A stretch of DNA of 64,000 bases from a virus, in IMG/VR virus record IMGVR_UViG_3300027733_000028, positions 143,041 to 207,040 of that record; one strand, given 5' to 3'. This document shows positions 16,251 through 24,198 of this stretch, piece by piece. The position numbers and the translations under genes are program-made. Position 1 is the first letter of the stretch; every line of letters starts with the position of its first letter. The notes below the pieces were generated by a model that saw only the letters and a list, made by a program, of their open reading frames with translations, was not told the DNA's origin and made no database searches.

Positions 16251-16991
16251 ATGCAAACTTACAACAGTTTAAAAGAATTTCAAGATGCAGTATACGCAGC
16301 TGCGGTAGGAAAACAAAGCCTTAATGCAATGTGTTCTACTCAATGTAAAAAAGGAACGGTAAAATCTAAAGTTAGATCTTCCAATGATGATGGATCGTCG
16401 ATGAATATGACTTCATCTAATCTAAGTTCAGTTGCACAAGATTATGTAGATAATCACCTTAAAGCAACTAAAAAAGTAAAACAAACTATTCAATTGACTG
16501 GTGATACGGTATCATATACATTTCATAAAATAGATCAATCTAGTTCTAGAACAACTTGTAATATTTCTGTTGATCGAAGTTTTTCAATTACTGGTAATGT
16601 ACAATATGGTGCTGCGAGTGTTACAGCAACTGCAGCATACTCAGATCATACCGATACGACAACAGATGATTATGAAAGTCATTATTCCGAAGATACTTGT
16701 ACAATGACATTCAGTGGTTCAACTGGTACTGCCATAATTTATTACAACGCTTATACATGTAGTGATGCACCGACATTAAATGTTACTTATACATTTGATA
16801 CCATCACAATTAAAGCATCATGTACTTACAAAGGTGATACTGGAATTCCATTTGATAATGGTAATGCTCGTCATGAAACAAGAACTTATAATCTAGCAGA
16901 TCTAGGTTTTAGCGGACCAGTATGTATTAAAACTCCTACCGTTTTCGATGTTAGTTGTTCTGACGAATGGGTAAGTAAAGAAATGAAGTAG
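16251..16991 (+). CDS. Hypothetical Ser/Thr/Cys-rich protein, 246 aa
   Basis: A beta-rich protein low in large hydrophobics, with about ten cysteines and repeated T-x-T strands in the middle. The first 20 residues form a helix (YNSLKEFQDAVYAAAVG). The composition resembles a virion or secreted decoration protein, yet no signal peptide is present. Family unknown. Confidence 0.65.
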   Translation: MQTYNSLKEFQDAVYAAAVGKQSLNAMCSTQCKKGTVKSKVRSSNDDGSSMNMTSSNLSSVAQDYVDNHLKATKKVKQTIQLTGDTVSYTFHKIDQSSSRTTCNISVDRSFSITGNVQYGAASVTATAAYSDHTDTTTDDYESHYSEDTCTMTFSGSTGTAIIYYNAYTCSDAPTLNVTYTFDTITIKASCTYKGDTGIPFDNGNARHETRTYNLADLGFSGPVCIKTPTVFDVSCSDEWVSKEMK

Positions 16992-16994
16992 TAG

Positions 16995-17002
16995 CATATA
17001 AT
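16995..17002 (+). promoter_or_regulatory. Candidate late-type promoter, CATATAAT
   Basis: CATATAATAAATATG: the element lies only 12 bases before the start of the Rieske oxygenase gene, so a transcript from it would have almost no leader. Confidence 0.3.
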
Positions 17003-17006
17003 AAAT

Positions 17007-18029
17007 ATGCAAATCTCTAATTATTTTAGTAAAGACAATCACCAAAGAGAAAGTAAACTCTTTGGTGAATTGTTATATTGTGGACACACTCAGCTAGTCC
17101 CACGAAATTTAGATTATTCAGTTTTAGCTAATACTGATAATCGATGGACTCTCATCAATAGAGATTATCAATATTTCATACAATCAAATGTTTGCTTACA
17201 TCGACAAGGTGAAATTTGTAGTGGAAGCGGAAGCGGTAAAACGATGATGTGTAAAGCTCATTGTTGGACATATGACGTTGATGGTAAAATAAAAGGAACT
17301 CCTCATTTTGAAGAGAAGGTTGTTGGTGCACTAGAAAGAAAATCCCTAATCAATTTGAATGGTGCTCTTTTTTCAGGTCATGTGAATAATCTTATAGATC
17401 TAAAAGAAACTGGAGTAGATCATCTTATAGACCTTCATAAATATGATTTTGATAGCTCATCAAAGACAGAATATGCATTTAATTGGAAAACTTTCGCTGA
17501 GGTTTATTTAGAAAATCTTCACATCTATGCAATGCATCCTGGATTACGTAAATTTGTAGATCCGCAAATACTCGAATGGCAATTTGGTCAACAATGGTCA
17601 CTACAAAAAATTGGTATTCGTCCTGATCTAAATGGTAATGATTCTGCATCATATACTGATATGATAGACTCTCTTAAACGAGACGGTATCACACCGGAAT
17701 TTGGAGCAGTTTGGATTTACATATATCCTAATATCATGATTGAATGGTACCCTAAAACAATTGCCATCTCTACCATTTATTCACCTGAACCAGAAGTTAC
17801 CACCAATTATGTAGATCTTTTCTTTGAGAAAGGAACCACTGAAGAATTTAAAGAGATATTCAAACGAGTATACGCTGAAACGGCATTAGAAGACGAAGAA
17901 GCCTGTAGTATTATACATCGTGGTCGAAGAGCACTTTGGTTAAATGGAGAAACTGAAGGTGGACCCGTTCAACCTAAGCTAGAAGCCGGAGTAAAACACT
18001 TTTGGGATTGGTATAGCGATCAATCATAA
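17007..18029 (+). CDS. Rieske non-heme iron oxygenase-like protein
   Basis: The Rieske [2Fe-2S] site is complete: C63-L-H65 and C82-K-A-H85 in NVCLHRQG and MCKAHCWTYD. The catalytic domain carries the mononuclear-iron motif ENLHIYAMH (H172-x4-H177), with acidic residues near 293-296 as a possible third ligand. The layout is that of the alpha subunit of ring-hydroxylating oxygenases and Rieske monooxygenases (~340-450 aa; this one has 340). An electron-transfer partner is not seen in the window. This enzyme type is unusual for a phage; the substrate is unknown. Confidence 0.82.
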   Translation: MQISNYFSKDNHQRESKLFGELLYCGHTQLVPRNLDYSVLANTDNRWTLINRDYQYFIQSNVCLHRQGEICSGSGSGKTMMCKAHCWTYDVDGKIKGTPHFEEKVVGALERKSLINLNGALFSGHVNNLIDLKETGVDHLIDLHKYDFDSSSKTEYAFNWKTFAEVYLENLHIYAMHPGLRKFVDPQILEWQFGQQWSLQKIGIRPDLNGNDSASYTDMIDSLKRDGITPEFGAVWIYIYPNIMIEWYPKTIAISTIYSPEPEVTTNYVDLFFEKGTTEEFKEIFKRVYAETALEDEEACSIIHRGRRALWLNGETEGGPVQPKLEAGVKHFWDWYSDQS

Positions 18030-18076
18030 CTTATTAACAATCAAATAAATAGTCGATCTTAATGATTGACTTTTGT

Positions 18077-18086
18077 CATATAAATA
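18077..18086 (+). promoter_or_regulatory. Candidate late promoter, CATATAAATA
   Basis: It combines both variants of the late-type element and contains an exact TATAAATA, 20 bases before the next ATG, in a gene-free gap of 67 bases. Confidence 0.45.
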
Positions 18087-18096
18087 AAAAATCAAT

Positions 18097-18426
18097 ATGT
18101 ATAATAACCGTAGAAAATCATCAATGAAGAATTTGTTACTAATTGGATTAGTCTTGTGGATTGCGTTGTTAGGGTTTGCTTGGTTTGCCGATCAAGGTGA
18201 ATTAGTTATTATGAATCGTAAATATCTAAAAACTCAATTTACTTTGGATTCGATAAATATGGAACGCCAAAAATATATACAAACAATATCCGAATTAGAA
18301 GAAGATCTTCAAGATATACAAACTTCCATGAAAAAAACCGAAGATCAATTGATGCGATTGAATAAATTATATTGGATTGAAAAAAGTAAAAACGACACAA
18401 CTATAAAAACCGAAACAAATGAGTAG
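18097..18426 (+). CDS. Membrane-anchored coiled-coil protein, 109 aa
   Basis: A basic start (NNRRKSS), a TM helix at about residues 12-28 and then ~70 residues of coiled coil (SELEEDLQDIQTSMKKTEDQL). An in-frame ATG at codon 10 is possible. Topology is like the candidate spanin at 15959; it overlaps the next gene by eight bases. Confidence 0.65.
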   Translation: MYNNRRKSSMKNLLLIGLVLWIALLGFAWFADQGELVIMNRKYLKTQFTLDSINMERQKYIQTISELEEDLQDIQTSMKKTEDQLMRLNKLYWIEKSKNDTTIKTETNE

Positions 18427-18658
18427 ATACCAATCACAAAAAGACAATTTACAAATAGCCTATGGATTCGATCATGCATTAGGTTATTGGTACGACATGT
18501 GGGATACCAACCAACGAGAATCCGATGGATCTCCTCGACATATAGAAGAAGGATCTTCTATGAGGCGAATGTCTAGAGATACATTCGCTAGTCGACTAAT
18601 GGAATTTCCCATATCACCTGATCATCTGCAAGCAATTGCACTAGATCTTCCCTTTTAA
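18419..18658 (+). CDS. Hypothetical protein, 79 aa
   Basis: Polar, Met/Arg/Ser-rich with aromatic HALGYWYDMWD. No membrane segment or motif. Overlap with the upstream gene supports expression in the same operon. Confidence 0.6.
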   Translation: MSRYQSQKDNLQIAYGFDHALGYWYDMWDTNQRESDGSPRHIEEGSSMRRMSRDTFASRLMEFPISPDHLQAIALDLPF

Positions 18659-18677
18659 CTCCTTCTCACCTTAAAAA

Positions 18678-18684
18678 ATAAATA
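18678..18684 (+). promoter_or_regulatory. Candidate late promoter, ATAAATA
   Basis: AAATAAATA in the gap before the next gene, 15 bases from its ATG. In AT-rich DNA, one copy alone is weak evidence. Confidence 0.25.
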
Positions 18685-18692
18685 CAACAAAA

Positions 18693-19082
18693 ATGGAAAC
18701 GACAACAATCGTAGTGTTAAGCGTAGCAAGCACTCTAGTAATCATTGGACTAATAGCAATGGTAAACGGGTTACGTAAGGCACACAAACAAATCACCCAC
18801 CTATTAGAAACTTCAAATTCAAGTATTCGCCATCATGAAGAAATTCACGATCGAATAAGTGAAGAGAATGAAAACCTGAATCGAATCATTTGCACTATGG
18901 AAAATAACATCCATCGTCGTATAGATGAAACTCTACAACAAGCCGACCAGCAATATGCAAATATTTCTCGTCACGCTGAAGAAACCTGGAAAGAAAATCA
19001 ATCCGATTTAGATCGTCGATTTGATCGTCTTTATAATAAAATATACGAGGCATTACCTCAATTGAAAGAAAAAACTAATTAA
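18693..19082 (+). CDS. Membrane-anchored coiled-coil protein, 129 aa
   Basis: An N-terminal TM helix (about residues 5-25, IVVLSVASTLVIIGLIAMV) and a long charged helix rich in His, Glu and Arg up to the C-terminus. It ends just before a strong terminator. The third TM-plus-coiled-coil protein in this lysis-proximal stretch; role unknown. Confidence 0.7.
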   Translation: METTTIVVLSVASTLVIIGLIAMVNGLRKAHKQITHLLETSNSSIRHHEEIHDRISEENENLNRIICTMENNIHRRIDETLQQADQQYANISRHAEETWKENQSDLDRRFDRLYNKIYEALPQLKEKTN

Positions 19083-19103
19083 CAATTAATCGAGAAGGAG
19101 TTC

Positions 19104-19132
19104 AGAGAGGGTTCTAACGAACCCTCTCTTTT
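19104..19132 (+). terminator. Rho-independent terminator
   Basis: An 11-bp perfect stem AGAGAGGGTTC / GAACCCTCTCT with a TAAC loop, followed by a short T-run. It closes the operon that ends 22 bases upstream. Confidence 0.88.
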
Positions 19133-19140
19133 CATATAAA
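19133..19140 (+). promoter_or_regulatory. Candidate late-type promoter, CATATAAA
   Basis: CATATAAATT directly after the terminator and 26 bases before the next ATG. A start site is expected here because the terminator isolates the downstream gene. Confidence 0.45.
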
Positions 19141-19158
19141 TTAAATATTCCTTATAAA

Positions 19159-19914
19159 ATGAAATCTATACTAATTGTAATTATGTTCTTGGCATCTACT
19201 GCCTTTGCACAAGATACTTCAAAGATCAATCCAATCAAAATACAAATTGGTCTTGGCGGAAATTATACTGATGGAAATGCTAAAATACTTGGATTCAATA
19301 CCAACAATTCTATTACATATACCTCACTAAATCGTGAGTGGTCTTTGCTGCCATCATTTATTTACTCACAAGTACAACAAGATAATGAGTTCAAACCCAG
19401 ACAGCGAGAACTATACATAACCGGTGCTGTTCAAGAAAGACGAGGTTCCGACAAAATTATTTCGGCTTTTGAACTAGAGACTTCATTAGTAAAACAAATC
19501 CGATTAAGAACATCAATTGGTCTTGGATGGAGTTTCGATATAATTCGAACACCTAAAACTAAATTCATCATATCCGAAGCCGCTGTATATGAATCATATT
19601 TATCAGATTTGATAATTGATAAAAACCTACAATCGCTTAGAGCATCTACTCGAATTAGATTTTCCACTAATGGGAAAGTCAATACCGATTTTGTAGCACT
19701 TATACAACCTTCAATATGGAATGATCGAGGAGTTAGTGCAGCTAATAATACAAATTCTCGCATATCTGCAACGATTGCTATACCAGTTACCAAGAAATTA
19801 CAATTTGGAATAACCTCTACATTTATTGGATCTACCTATTCAAATTTCATTAATTCTGGAATCAATCCCGCTGACATAAATACAACTTTTTCACTCATAT
19901 ATAAAAATCTATAA
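19159..19914 (+). CDS. Outer-membrane beta-barrel candidate (DUF481-like)
   Basis: A Sec signal peptide (MKSILIVIMFLASTAFAQ) precedes ~230 residues of alternating strands with aromatic ends (GLGGNYTDGNAKI, LLPSFIYSQV, FGITSTFIG) and a C-terminal strand ending in an aromatic-Lys-Asn-Leu. This is the pattern of DUF481/YdiY-like outer-membrane proteins. A phage-made barrel inserted in the host outer membrane could mask a receptor; that is inference. It is isolated from upstream genes by a terminator. Confidence 0.65.
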   Translation: MKSILIVIMFLASTAFAQDTSKINPIKIQIGLGGNYTDGNAKILGFNTNNSITYTSLNREWSLLPSFIYSQVQQDNEFKPRQRELYITGAVQERRGSDKIISAFELETSLVKQIRLRTSIGLGWSFDIIRTPKTKFIISEAAVYESYLSDLIIDKNLQSLRASTRIRFSTNGKVNTDFVALIQPSIWNDRGVSAANNTNSRISATIAIPVTKKLQFGITSTFIGSTYSNFINSGINPADINTTFSLIYKNL

Positions 19915-19916
19915 AC

Positions 19917-20147
19917 ATGATAATATCAATAATTGGCTTAATCGCTACACTCATCACAATAGGATCATTCCTATTTAAAGAAATCAAAGACATTCGAATG
20001 GTTAATTTCATTGGCTGTTTGGTTTGGTTATTATATGGATCGTTAAAGCTCGATTTTCCGGTCATAACGGTAAATTCTGCTATTGCTCTGATACACCTAT
20101 ATTCATTTATAAAATCCGAAGATGATAACAATTCTATCGGTAGCTAA
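19917..20147 (+). CDS. Small membrane protein, YgjV/PQ-loop-like
   Basis: Three TM helices in 76 residues; the pattern IATLITIGSF...DIRMVNFIGCLVWLLYG...NSAIALIHLY recalls the YgjV-type and SemiSWEET-like small membrane proteins. Transport by it is not established. It begins two bases after the barrel gene and overlaps the next gene. Confidence 0.55.
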   Translation: MIISIIGLIATLITIGSFLFKEIKDIRMVNFIGCLVWLLYGSLKLDFPVITVNSAIALIHLYSFIKSEDDNNSIGS

Positions 20148-20325
20148 TTTAGTTAATTATATTGTAATTGGTGCCATTTTGGCATTCATTTCCGATATAA
20201 CTATGAGATACATTATCAAAAAACCTGAACTAGAATTTACTAACGTCGAAAGATGTGCCATCATTGCGCTTTGGCCTATATACGTGGCAATCATTATATT
20301 AGGAAATTCAAAATCAAAAAAATAG
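20122..20325 (+). CDS. Small membrane protein, 67 aa
   Basis: Two hydrophobic helices (about residues 5-24 and 45-61) and a Lys-rich end. It overlaps the previous gene by 26 bases. Not recognised. Confidence 0.6.
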   Translation: MITILSVANLVNYIVIGAILAFISDITMRYIIKKPELEFTNVERCAIIALWPIYVAIIILGNSKSKK

Positions 20326-20329
20326 AAAC

Positions 20330-20548
20330 ATGCTAAATTATTTCAAACAACCTAAAACCCGAGCTATCATTTCCACTATATTGGTAGTTGTGGGAACCAC
20401 TCTTTCCATCGAAGCTGCTCTATGGTTAGTATTCAATTATGGACGAGAGCTAATGGCCTTCACGGTTATTCTCGCTATGGCTTGGTTAAGTCGTAGTATA
20501 TACTTTTCGTATTTGGAAAAATATCGCAAAGAAAAAGAAACAAAATAG
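20330..20548 (+). CDS. Small membrane protein, 72 aa
   Basis: TM helices at about residues 13-34 and 38-54, ending in a strongly charged tail (EKYRKEKETK). Operon position after two other membrane proteins. No family known. Confidence 0.65.
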   Translation: MLNYFKQPKTRAIISTILVVVGTTLSIEAALWLVFNYGRELMAFTVILAMAWLSRSIYFSYLEKYRKEKETK

Positions 20549-20554
20549 TCAATC

Positions 20555-20788
20555 ATGCAATATTATATAGGCATATTACCAGAAGATCGAGGTCGACTTA
20601 GATCCACGATAGAGTTTTTAAATGACAATCCCAATTGGCGATGGCAGGTTAAAGTCTTATCAGAATTTGACGATCCTGATGGATATTATACATTCCAAAT
20701 GGAAGGGAATGAGGAGACTTATCGACACTTTCTTCGACTCTCTACTAACGAAGGATTTGTCAAATCTCTTAATCATTATGAAGAGTAG
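20555..20788 (+). CDS. Hypothetical soluble protein, 77 aa
   Basis: A mixed alpha/beta protein with FLNDNPNWRWQVKV and acidic ends; no motif. It overlaps the GIY-YIG gene by 11 bases, which supports both starts. Confidence 0.65.
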   Translation: MQYYIGILPEDRGRLRSTIEFLNDNPNWRWQVKVLSEFDDPDGYYTFQMEGNEETYRHFLRLSTNEGFVKSLNHYEE

Positions 20789-21035
20789 TTGGTTCGTTTA
20801 TATAGTTCGTTGCTCTGATGGAACTCTGTATACCGGAATCACCGTTGACCTTCAAAAACGAGTGGCCTCTCACAACTCCAAGAAAGGAGCTAAATATACT
20901 GCGACTCGAACTCCTGTCGAGTTAGTTTGGTCTCAACCTTCAGAAACGAGATCCACTGCCGCGAAAGAAGAGTGGAGAATAAAACAGCTTTCCCGTACAG
21001 AAAAACTCGCCTTAATAGATAATCTTATATTATAA
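20778..21035 (+). CDS. GIY-YIG nuclease domain protein (YhbQ/UvrC-N-like)
   Basis: The start MKSSW gives an 85-residue single domain: FVYIVRCSDGTLYTGIT (GIY-YIG strands), DLQKRVASHNSKKGAKYTATRTP with Arg for catalysis, and the late Glu in TAAKEEWRIKQLSR. That is the bacterial YhbQ-type arrangement. An upstream in-frame ATG lies within the previous gene. It may nick DNA in repair or act as a freestanding endonuclease. A second, more diverged GIY-YIG protein is at 38188. Confidence 0.85.
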   Translation: MKSSWFVYIVRCSDGTLYTGITVDLQKRVASHNSKKGAKYTATRTPVELVWSQPSETRSTAAKEEWRIKQLSRTEKLALIDNLIL

Positions 21036-21123
21036 TAATCTAGTACAGATCACTCCCTTGCAAGTAGAGTAAATAAAAAGTTTGCTCACTCTAAACACAC
21101 TCTTCTAATATAATCTACTACAT

Positions 21124-21191
21124 CTTATATAGGATAAACCGCTTTATATAGAAGGTAATACGCTATATAAGGTAATAATCTATATAGATAA
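21124..21191. repeat. AT-rich degenerate TATATA repeat block
   Basis: Four spaced variants: CTTATATAGGATAA, TTTATATAGAAGGTAATA, CTATATAAGGTAATA and CTATATAGATAAC. Two further cousins, CTTATATAGTGATAA and CTTATATAAGGAAT, flank the last part of the gene-free region. Spacing is about 17-20 bases, like weak iterons. Confidence 0.5.
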
Positions 21192-21216
21192 CTCTCCTCC
21201 TCGTCTGACTAGTCGT

Positions 21217-21288
21217 GGTGTTGTGAGCGGAGAAATCCGGTAAGCCACGGAGGAAGCCGGTATTTGCAGATCCGCTTATAGTGACACC
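21217..21288. ncRNA. Nested stem-loop, candidate structured RNA
   Basis: Three collinear pairings: GGTGT (21217-21221) with ACACC (21284-21288); AGCGGA (21226-21231) with TCCGCT (21271-21276); and inner AAATCCGG with CCGGTATTT with one bulge. The strand is uncertain. The order of pairings is hard to get by chance, but no RNA family is recognised. Confidence 0.45.
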
Positions 21289-21328
21289 TTTTGTTTTCCG
21301 CATTCTCACAAAGATTTGCCGCATATAC

Positions 21329-21393
21329 CAACGAGCCGTTAAGTACCGAGGAATCCATAATCGTAATGGCTCTCAATCACCCAGGGCTCGTTG
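21329..21393. repeat. 9-bp perfect inverted repeat with inner hairpin
   Basis: CAACGAGCC (21329-21337) pairs with GGCTCGTTG (21385-21393); inside, CCAT and ATGG make a small hairpin with a 7-base loop. It may be the second domain of the structured RNA suggested just upstream, or a protein-binding site. Confidence 0.5.
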
Positions 21394-21478
21394 CTAACTC
21401 CCATCACCAAAGCTACTCCGTCCACAACCCGCCTACCCTTATATAGTGATAATTGGATCCGGTGGTAATTCCGCCTTA

Positions 21479-21490
21479 CCTTATATAAGG
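21479..21490. repeat. 12-bp palindrome CCTTATATAAGG
   Basis: A perfect palindrome 28 bases before the next promoter's upstream box, with a GGTAA/TTACC hairpin just before it. It could be an operator for the following promoter. Confidence 0.45.
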
Positions 21491-21517
21491 AATATTGAAT
21501 CCAGTAGCGATTAAGAT

Positions 21518-21572
21518 GTTAATAACTTTCTCACAAAACATTTTTTTATTACAACCTTTTTTATTATATTTG
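21518..21572 (+). promoter_or_regulatory. Recurrent bipartite phage promoter
   Basis: GTTAATAACTTT, a T-run and a perfect TATATTTG, with 47 bases between box starts. The ATG of the next gene is 34 bases after the -7 box start. Confidence 0.87.
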
Positions 21573-21598
21573 TATATACATAATAACTAATACACTAT

Positions 21599-21877
21599 AT
21601 GGAAGAACAAGAAGATTTTAATCAGGAACTCGATCCTGTACAAAAGGCCGAGTTAGAATTACAATATCAAGAAGAAATAGGAAAGGCCATGAGAAGTGCA
21701 TTTGCTTATATAGAGGAAGATCTAGGCTGGGAGGCTTGGATCGAGAATCGAGTGATTGGTGACGCGGCCAAGAAGCGGAGAATCCTCGATAATATGATGA
21801 AATGGTTTGCTTCTCCAGAGGTGGAGGAATATGAGAAATCCGCTCGCATCAAAAGGGCTATTGATACTCTCGTATAG
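21599..21877 (+). CDS. Hypothetical acidic helical protein, 92 aa
   Basis: Glu-rich and almost all helix, with a Trp-containing centre (DLGWEAWIENRVIG). It forms a one-gene unit between two recurrent promoters. Acidic early phage proteins of this size often bind host regulators or mimic DNA, but no specific match is seen. Confidence 0.75.
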   Translation: MEEQEDFNQELDPVQKAELELQYQEEIGKAMRSAFAYIEEDLGWEAWIENRVIGDAAKKRRILDNMMKWFASPEVEEYEKSARIKRAIDTLV

Positions 21878-21880
21878 GTT

Positions 21881-21957
21881 GTTAATAACTTTGTTAATAA
21901 GTTTTGAAACAAATAGTAAAATAAATTTTTTTATTCCACAAATAAGTATTATATTTA
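21881..21957 (+). promoter_or_regulatory. Recurrent promoter, long-spacer variant with doubled upstream box
   Basis: GTTAATAACTTT is followed 12 bases on by a second GTTAATAAGTTT; the T-run/ATTCC part and TATATTTA keep their usual positions. The first box is 69 bases from the -7 box, 22 more than the standard 47. Confidence 0.8.
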
Positions 21958-21989
21958 TATATTATTTAATTAACTTAAAAAAGATCTAT

Positions 21990-22244
21990 ATGCAAATCAA
22001 TCAAATTAAAACCGGTTCCTTTATTCGTAACAGCGGTGGATTTACCTTCCACGTAACACTTACCGAGAAGTTCGCTCACCTTCACCCTATCGATGATAAC
22101 ACATCTACCTCAACGAAGGTACTACCTATAGCGGTATTCAATCAGTTAATTCGTAATCACAACTTCGTTACCGTTACCAATCCCAATAACGCACACGAAA
22201 GAATTCTTACTAAATCATATGGATCAAGATTATTAACACAATAA
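21990..22244 (+). CDS. Hypothetical protein, 84 aa
   Basis: I chose the ATG after the promoter; a longer frame runs back through the promoter and the previous gene and is not credible. The protein is Thr/Asn-rich and beta-like (GGFTFHVTLTEKFAHLHP). It ends directly at the next promoter, so it is a single-gene unit. Confidence 0.75.
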   Translation: MQINQIKTGSFIRNSGGFTFHVTLTEKFAHLHPIDDNTSTSTKVLPIAVFNQLIRNHNFVTVTNPNNAHERILTKSYGSRLLTQ

Positions 22245-22245
22245 T

Positions 22246-22300
22246 GTTAATAACTTTCCCATCAAACATTTTTTTATACCAAAAAAAAGTATTATATTTA
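22246..22300 (+). promoter_or_regulatory. Recurrent bipartite phage promoter
   Basis: GTTAATAACTTT, T-run with ATACC, and TATATTTA, 47 bases between box starts. The following leader is long (48 bases from -7 box start to ATG) and A-rich. Confidence 0.85.
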
Positions 22301-22340
22301 TACTATATTTAAAAATCAAATAAAACAAAAAAAATCAATT

Positions 22341-22658
22341 ATGGCAAAATCATCTAGAGGCGGATTAACAGTTTACGATAAACAAGATGTGGTAATATCA
22401 CAATTCGCAAAAATCGTACGTAACGAACAATACAGAAAAGAACCAACATGGTTCGAACAACAGGTAATCGATTCTAAACAACGTACTGCGGATTATCAAA
22501 AACGTATGGTGAACAACCCACCTCAACCCCGTATCTCACACTATAATCCAGACAATATCTTAAATCGCACCAGACACTTATCTGCGGAAGATCGTAAAAT
22601 CGCAATCAAACAATTTCTTAAAGAAGAAAAGGCTGCTAATAATTTAATCAATCAGTAA
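22341..22658 (+). CDS. Hypothetical basic protein, 105 aa
   Basis: Rich in Arg, Lys, Gln and Asn, soluble and helical, with little hydrophobic core in the middle. It could bind nucleic acid. First gene behind a recurrent promoter. Confidence 0.72.
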   Translation: MAKSSRGGLTVYDKQDVVISQFAKIVRNEQYRKEPTWFEQQVIDSKQRTADYQKRMVNNPPQPRISHYNPDNILNRTRHLSAEDRKIAIKQFLKEEKAANNLINQ

Positions 22659-22678
22659 TCTCTAAATAAAAAAAACAT

Positions 22679-23002
22679 ATGTCAGCAAGACCACACTCCC
22701 TAAATGATGAATTACCTTCTAATCCAAATATTAGAAGAGATCAATACAAACGTATACTTGGTATTCTTAAAATACATCGTGATCGTCCTCAATTAGCTTT
22801 CGATCTTATAAGAGATTACGCTAAAGGTGTAGATAAGGTGAAAACCGTTTTCCTATACCCCAATGGTACTGGTGATATCCCAACCGAAATTCGAGTAGTT
22901 TCTGAAGGTTCACATACCGAATCTATGGCTACACAAATCATGACTACCGTTTATTCATTTCCTTTCGAACGTCCTGAAATCGTTGAACCACCCGTATTGT
23001 AG
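22679..23002 (+). CDS. Hypothetical protein, 107 aa
   Basis: A helical N-terminal half (RRDQYKRILGILKIHRDRPQ) and a beta-like C-terminal half ending in a proline-rich tail. It sits 20 bases after the previous gene. No known motif. Confidence 0.7.
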   Translation: MSARPHSLNDELPSNPNIRRDQYKRILGILKIHRDRPQLAFDLIRDYAKGVDKVKTVFLYPNGTGDIPTEIRVVSEGSHTESMATQIMTTVYSFPFERPEIVEPPVL

Positions 23003-23006
23003 AATA

Positions 23007-23014
23007 CATATAAT
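23007..23014 (+). promoter_or_regulatory. Candidate late-type promoter, CATATAAT
   Basis: CATATAATA, 58 bases before the start of the DUF932-like gene; a longer leader than for the other copies. Confidence 0.3.
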
Positions 23015-23064
23015 AATAAACCACTCCACTCTCACACAGACGGTGGACTAAAAACAACCAATCA

Positions 23065-24153
23065 ATGACAATATCTCAAAAGCAATTTAGTGACTTCCGA
23101 GAAGACGCACTAAAAAATCAACCACTCCGCAAGGAAATCGCACTAGCCGATATTCGTTTCGTCACTATGGATGCAATCGAATATGCCGGTTTAAACTTTG
23201 GACTTGCTCGTCCTGCACTTAAAGATCTAATGCGTATATTAGGTGTAAACATGAATATCGAATCTCGCTTATCTGAATCTATCGGTGAGGATGGTGCGAG
23301 GAACTTCCTTAATGGTCTAAGATCTGCACTATCTAAATCAGCCGGATCTATTATCTTATCGGTTACACCAGATCGCATCATTCAACGTATCACTAAAGGT
23401 GGAAAAGAAACTTCACTCTTTACTGCACCTACCTACTTCAATACAGTAGATCGCTTTATGAATACCAACTCCGGTATGGAAATAAAGGATATGCACTTCA
23501 ATCGCGAAACAGGTGGAATATCGCTCTCTGCGGCTTCACCCAAATCAGAATTTAACGTGGGTAACTTTAACGATGAGGTTTTCCATGGAGGATTAAATCT
23601 CTCTATCACTGCCGATGGAATTAAAGCCGCTCCTTATCTACACCGTCTAGTGTGTACGAACGGAATGGTAACACGTTCTTTCGAGGAATCCTTTAATCTT
23701 AATCGCAACACCACTGAAAGTTGGACTTCCTTCTGGCAGAATCTAGAAAGAATCGAACACTCTGGATTTCAACCCATCGCCTTTACCAACAAGGTACTCG
23801 CTGCGAAAAACACTACTGCTTCTTTCGCTGAGATGGAAAGATCAATGAACCTCATCCTAGGTAATTCAAAATGTGATCTAGACAATCTACCCCAATTCAT
23901 CAATTACCGTCCGACCTTCAATCGTCTACACTCTACAGGAATCGATACCCTGAAGTTAACACCAGGACAGAAACGCAATCTACGTACTGGCTTAACCATG
24001 TGGGATTGCATTAATGGAGTTACCGATTTTGCCTCACACAATTATGGTTTTGAAAAAACAGCTAACTGTGATCGCCACTTACAGTTACAAGCTGGTGATA
24101 TCCTCACTAAGGACTTCGACACACAAAACCTAATCCTGAATCAACCTTACTAA
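23065..24153 (+). CDS. DUF932-like phage protein
   Basis: 362 residues. Several segments recall DUF932/YfjQ proteins of phages and plasmids: HGGLNLSITADG, RLVCTNGMVTRSF in the middle, and MWDCINGVTDFASHNYG near the end, with FNVGNF and long helices between. No enzymatic motif is seen. Such proteins are often highly expressed early, function unknown. It is followed by a terminator. Confidence 0.55.
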   Translation: MTISQKQFSDFREDALKNQPLRKEIALADIRFVTMDAIEYAGLNFGLARPALKDLMRILGVNMNIESRLSESIGEDGARNFLNGLRSALSKSAGSIILSVTPDRIIQRITKGGKETSLFTAPTYFNTVDRFMNTNSGMEIKDMHFNRETGGISLSAASPKSEFNVGNFNDEVFHGGLNLSITADGIKAAPYLHRLVCTNGMVTRSFEESFNLNRNTTESWTSFWQNLERIEHSGFQPIAFTNKVLAAKNTTASFAEMERSMNLILGNSKCDLDNLPQFINYRPTFNRLHSTGIDTLKLTPGQKRNLRTGLTMWDCINGVTDFASHNYGFEKTANCDRHLQLQAGDILTKDFDTQNLILNQPY

Positions 24154-24198
24154 GAGTAAGGAACTGCGAGTGGAGAAAACCACTCTAATTTGATAATA

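Larger units (their letters stand above)
21036..21517 (+). other. Gene-free region with repeats and nested inverted repeats
   Basis: About 480 bases without a credible reading frame, clearly richer in G+C in its second half than the surrounding genes. From left to right it holds an AT-rich repeat block, a nested stem-loop unit, a second long-range stem and a 12-bp palindrome, each listed separately. It could be a structured RNA gene, a replication origin, or both. The recurrent early-type promoter follows immediately. Confidence 0.6.
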
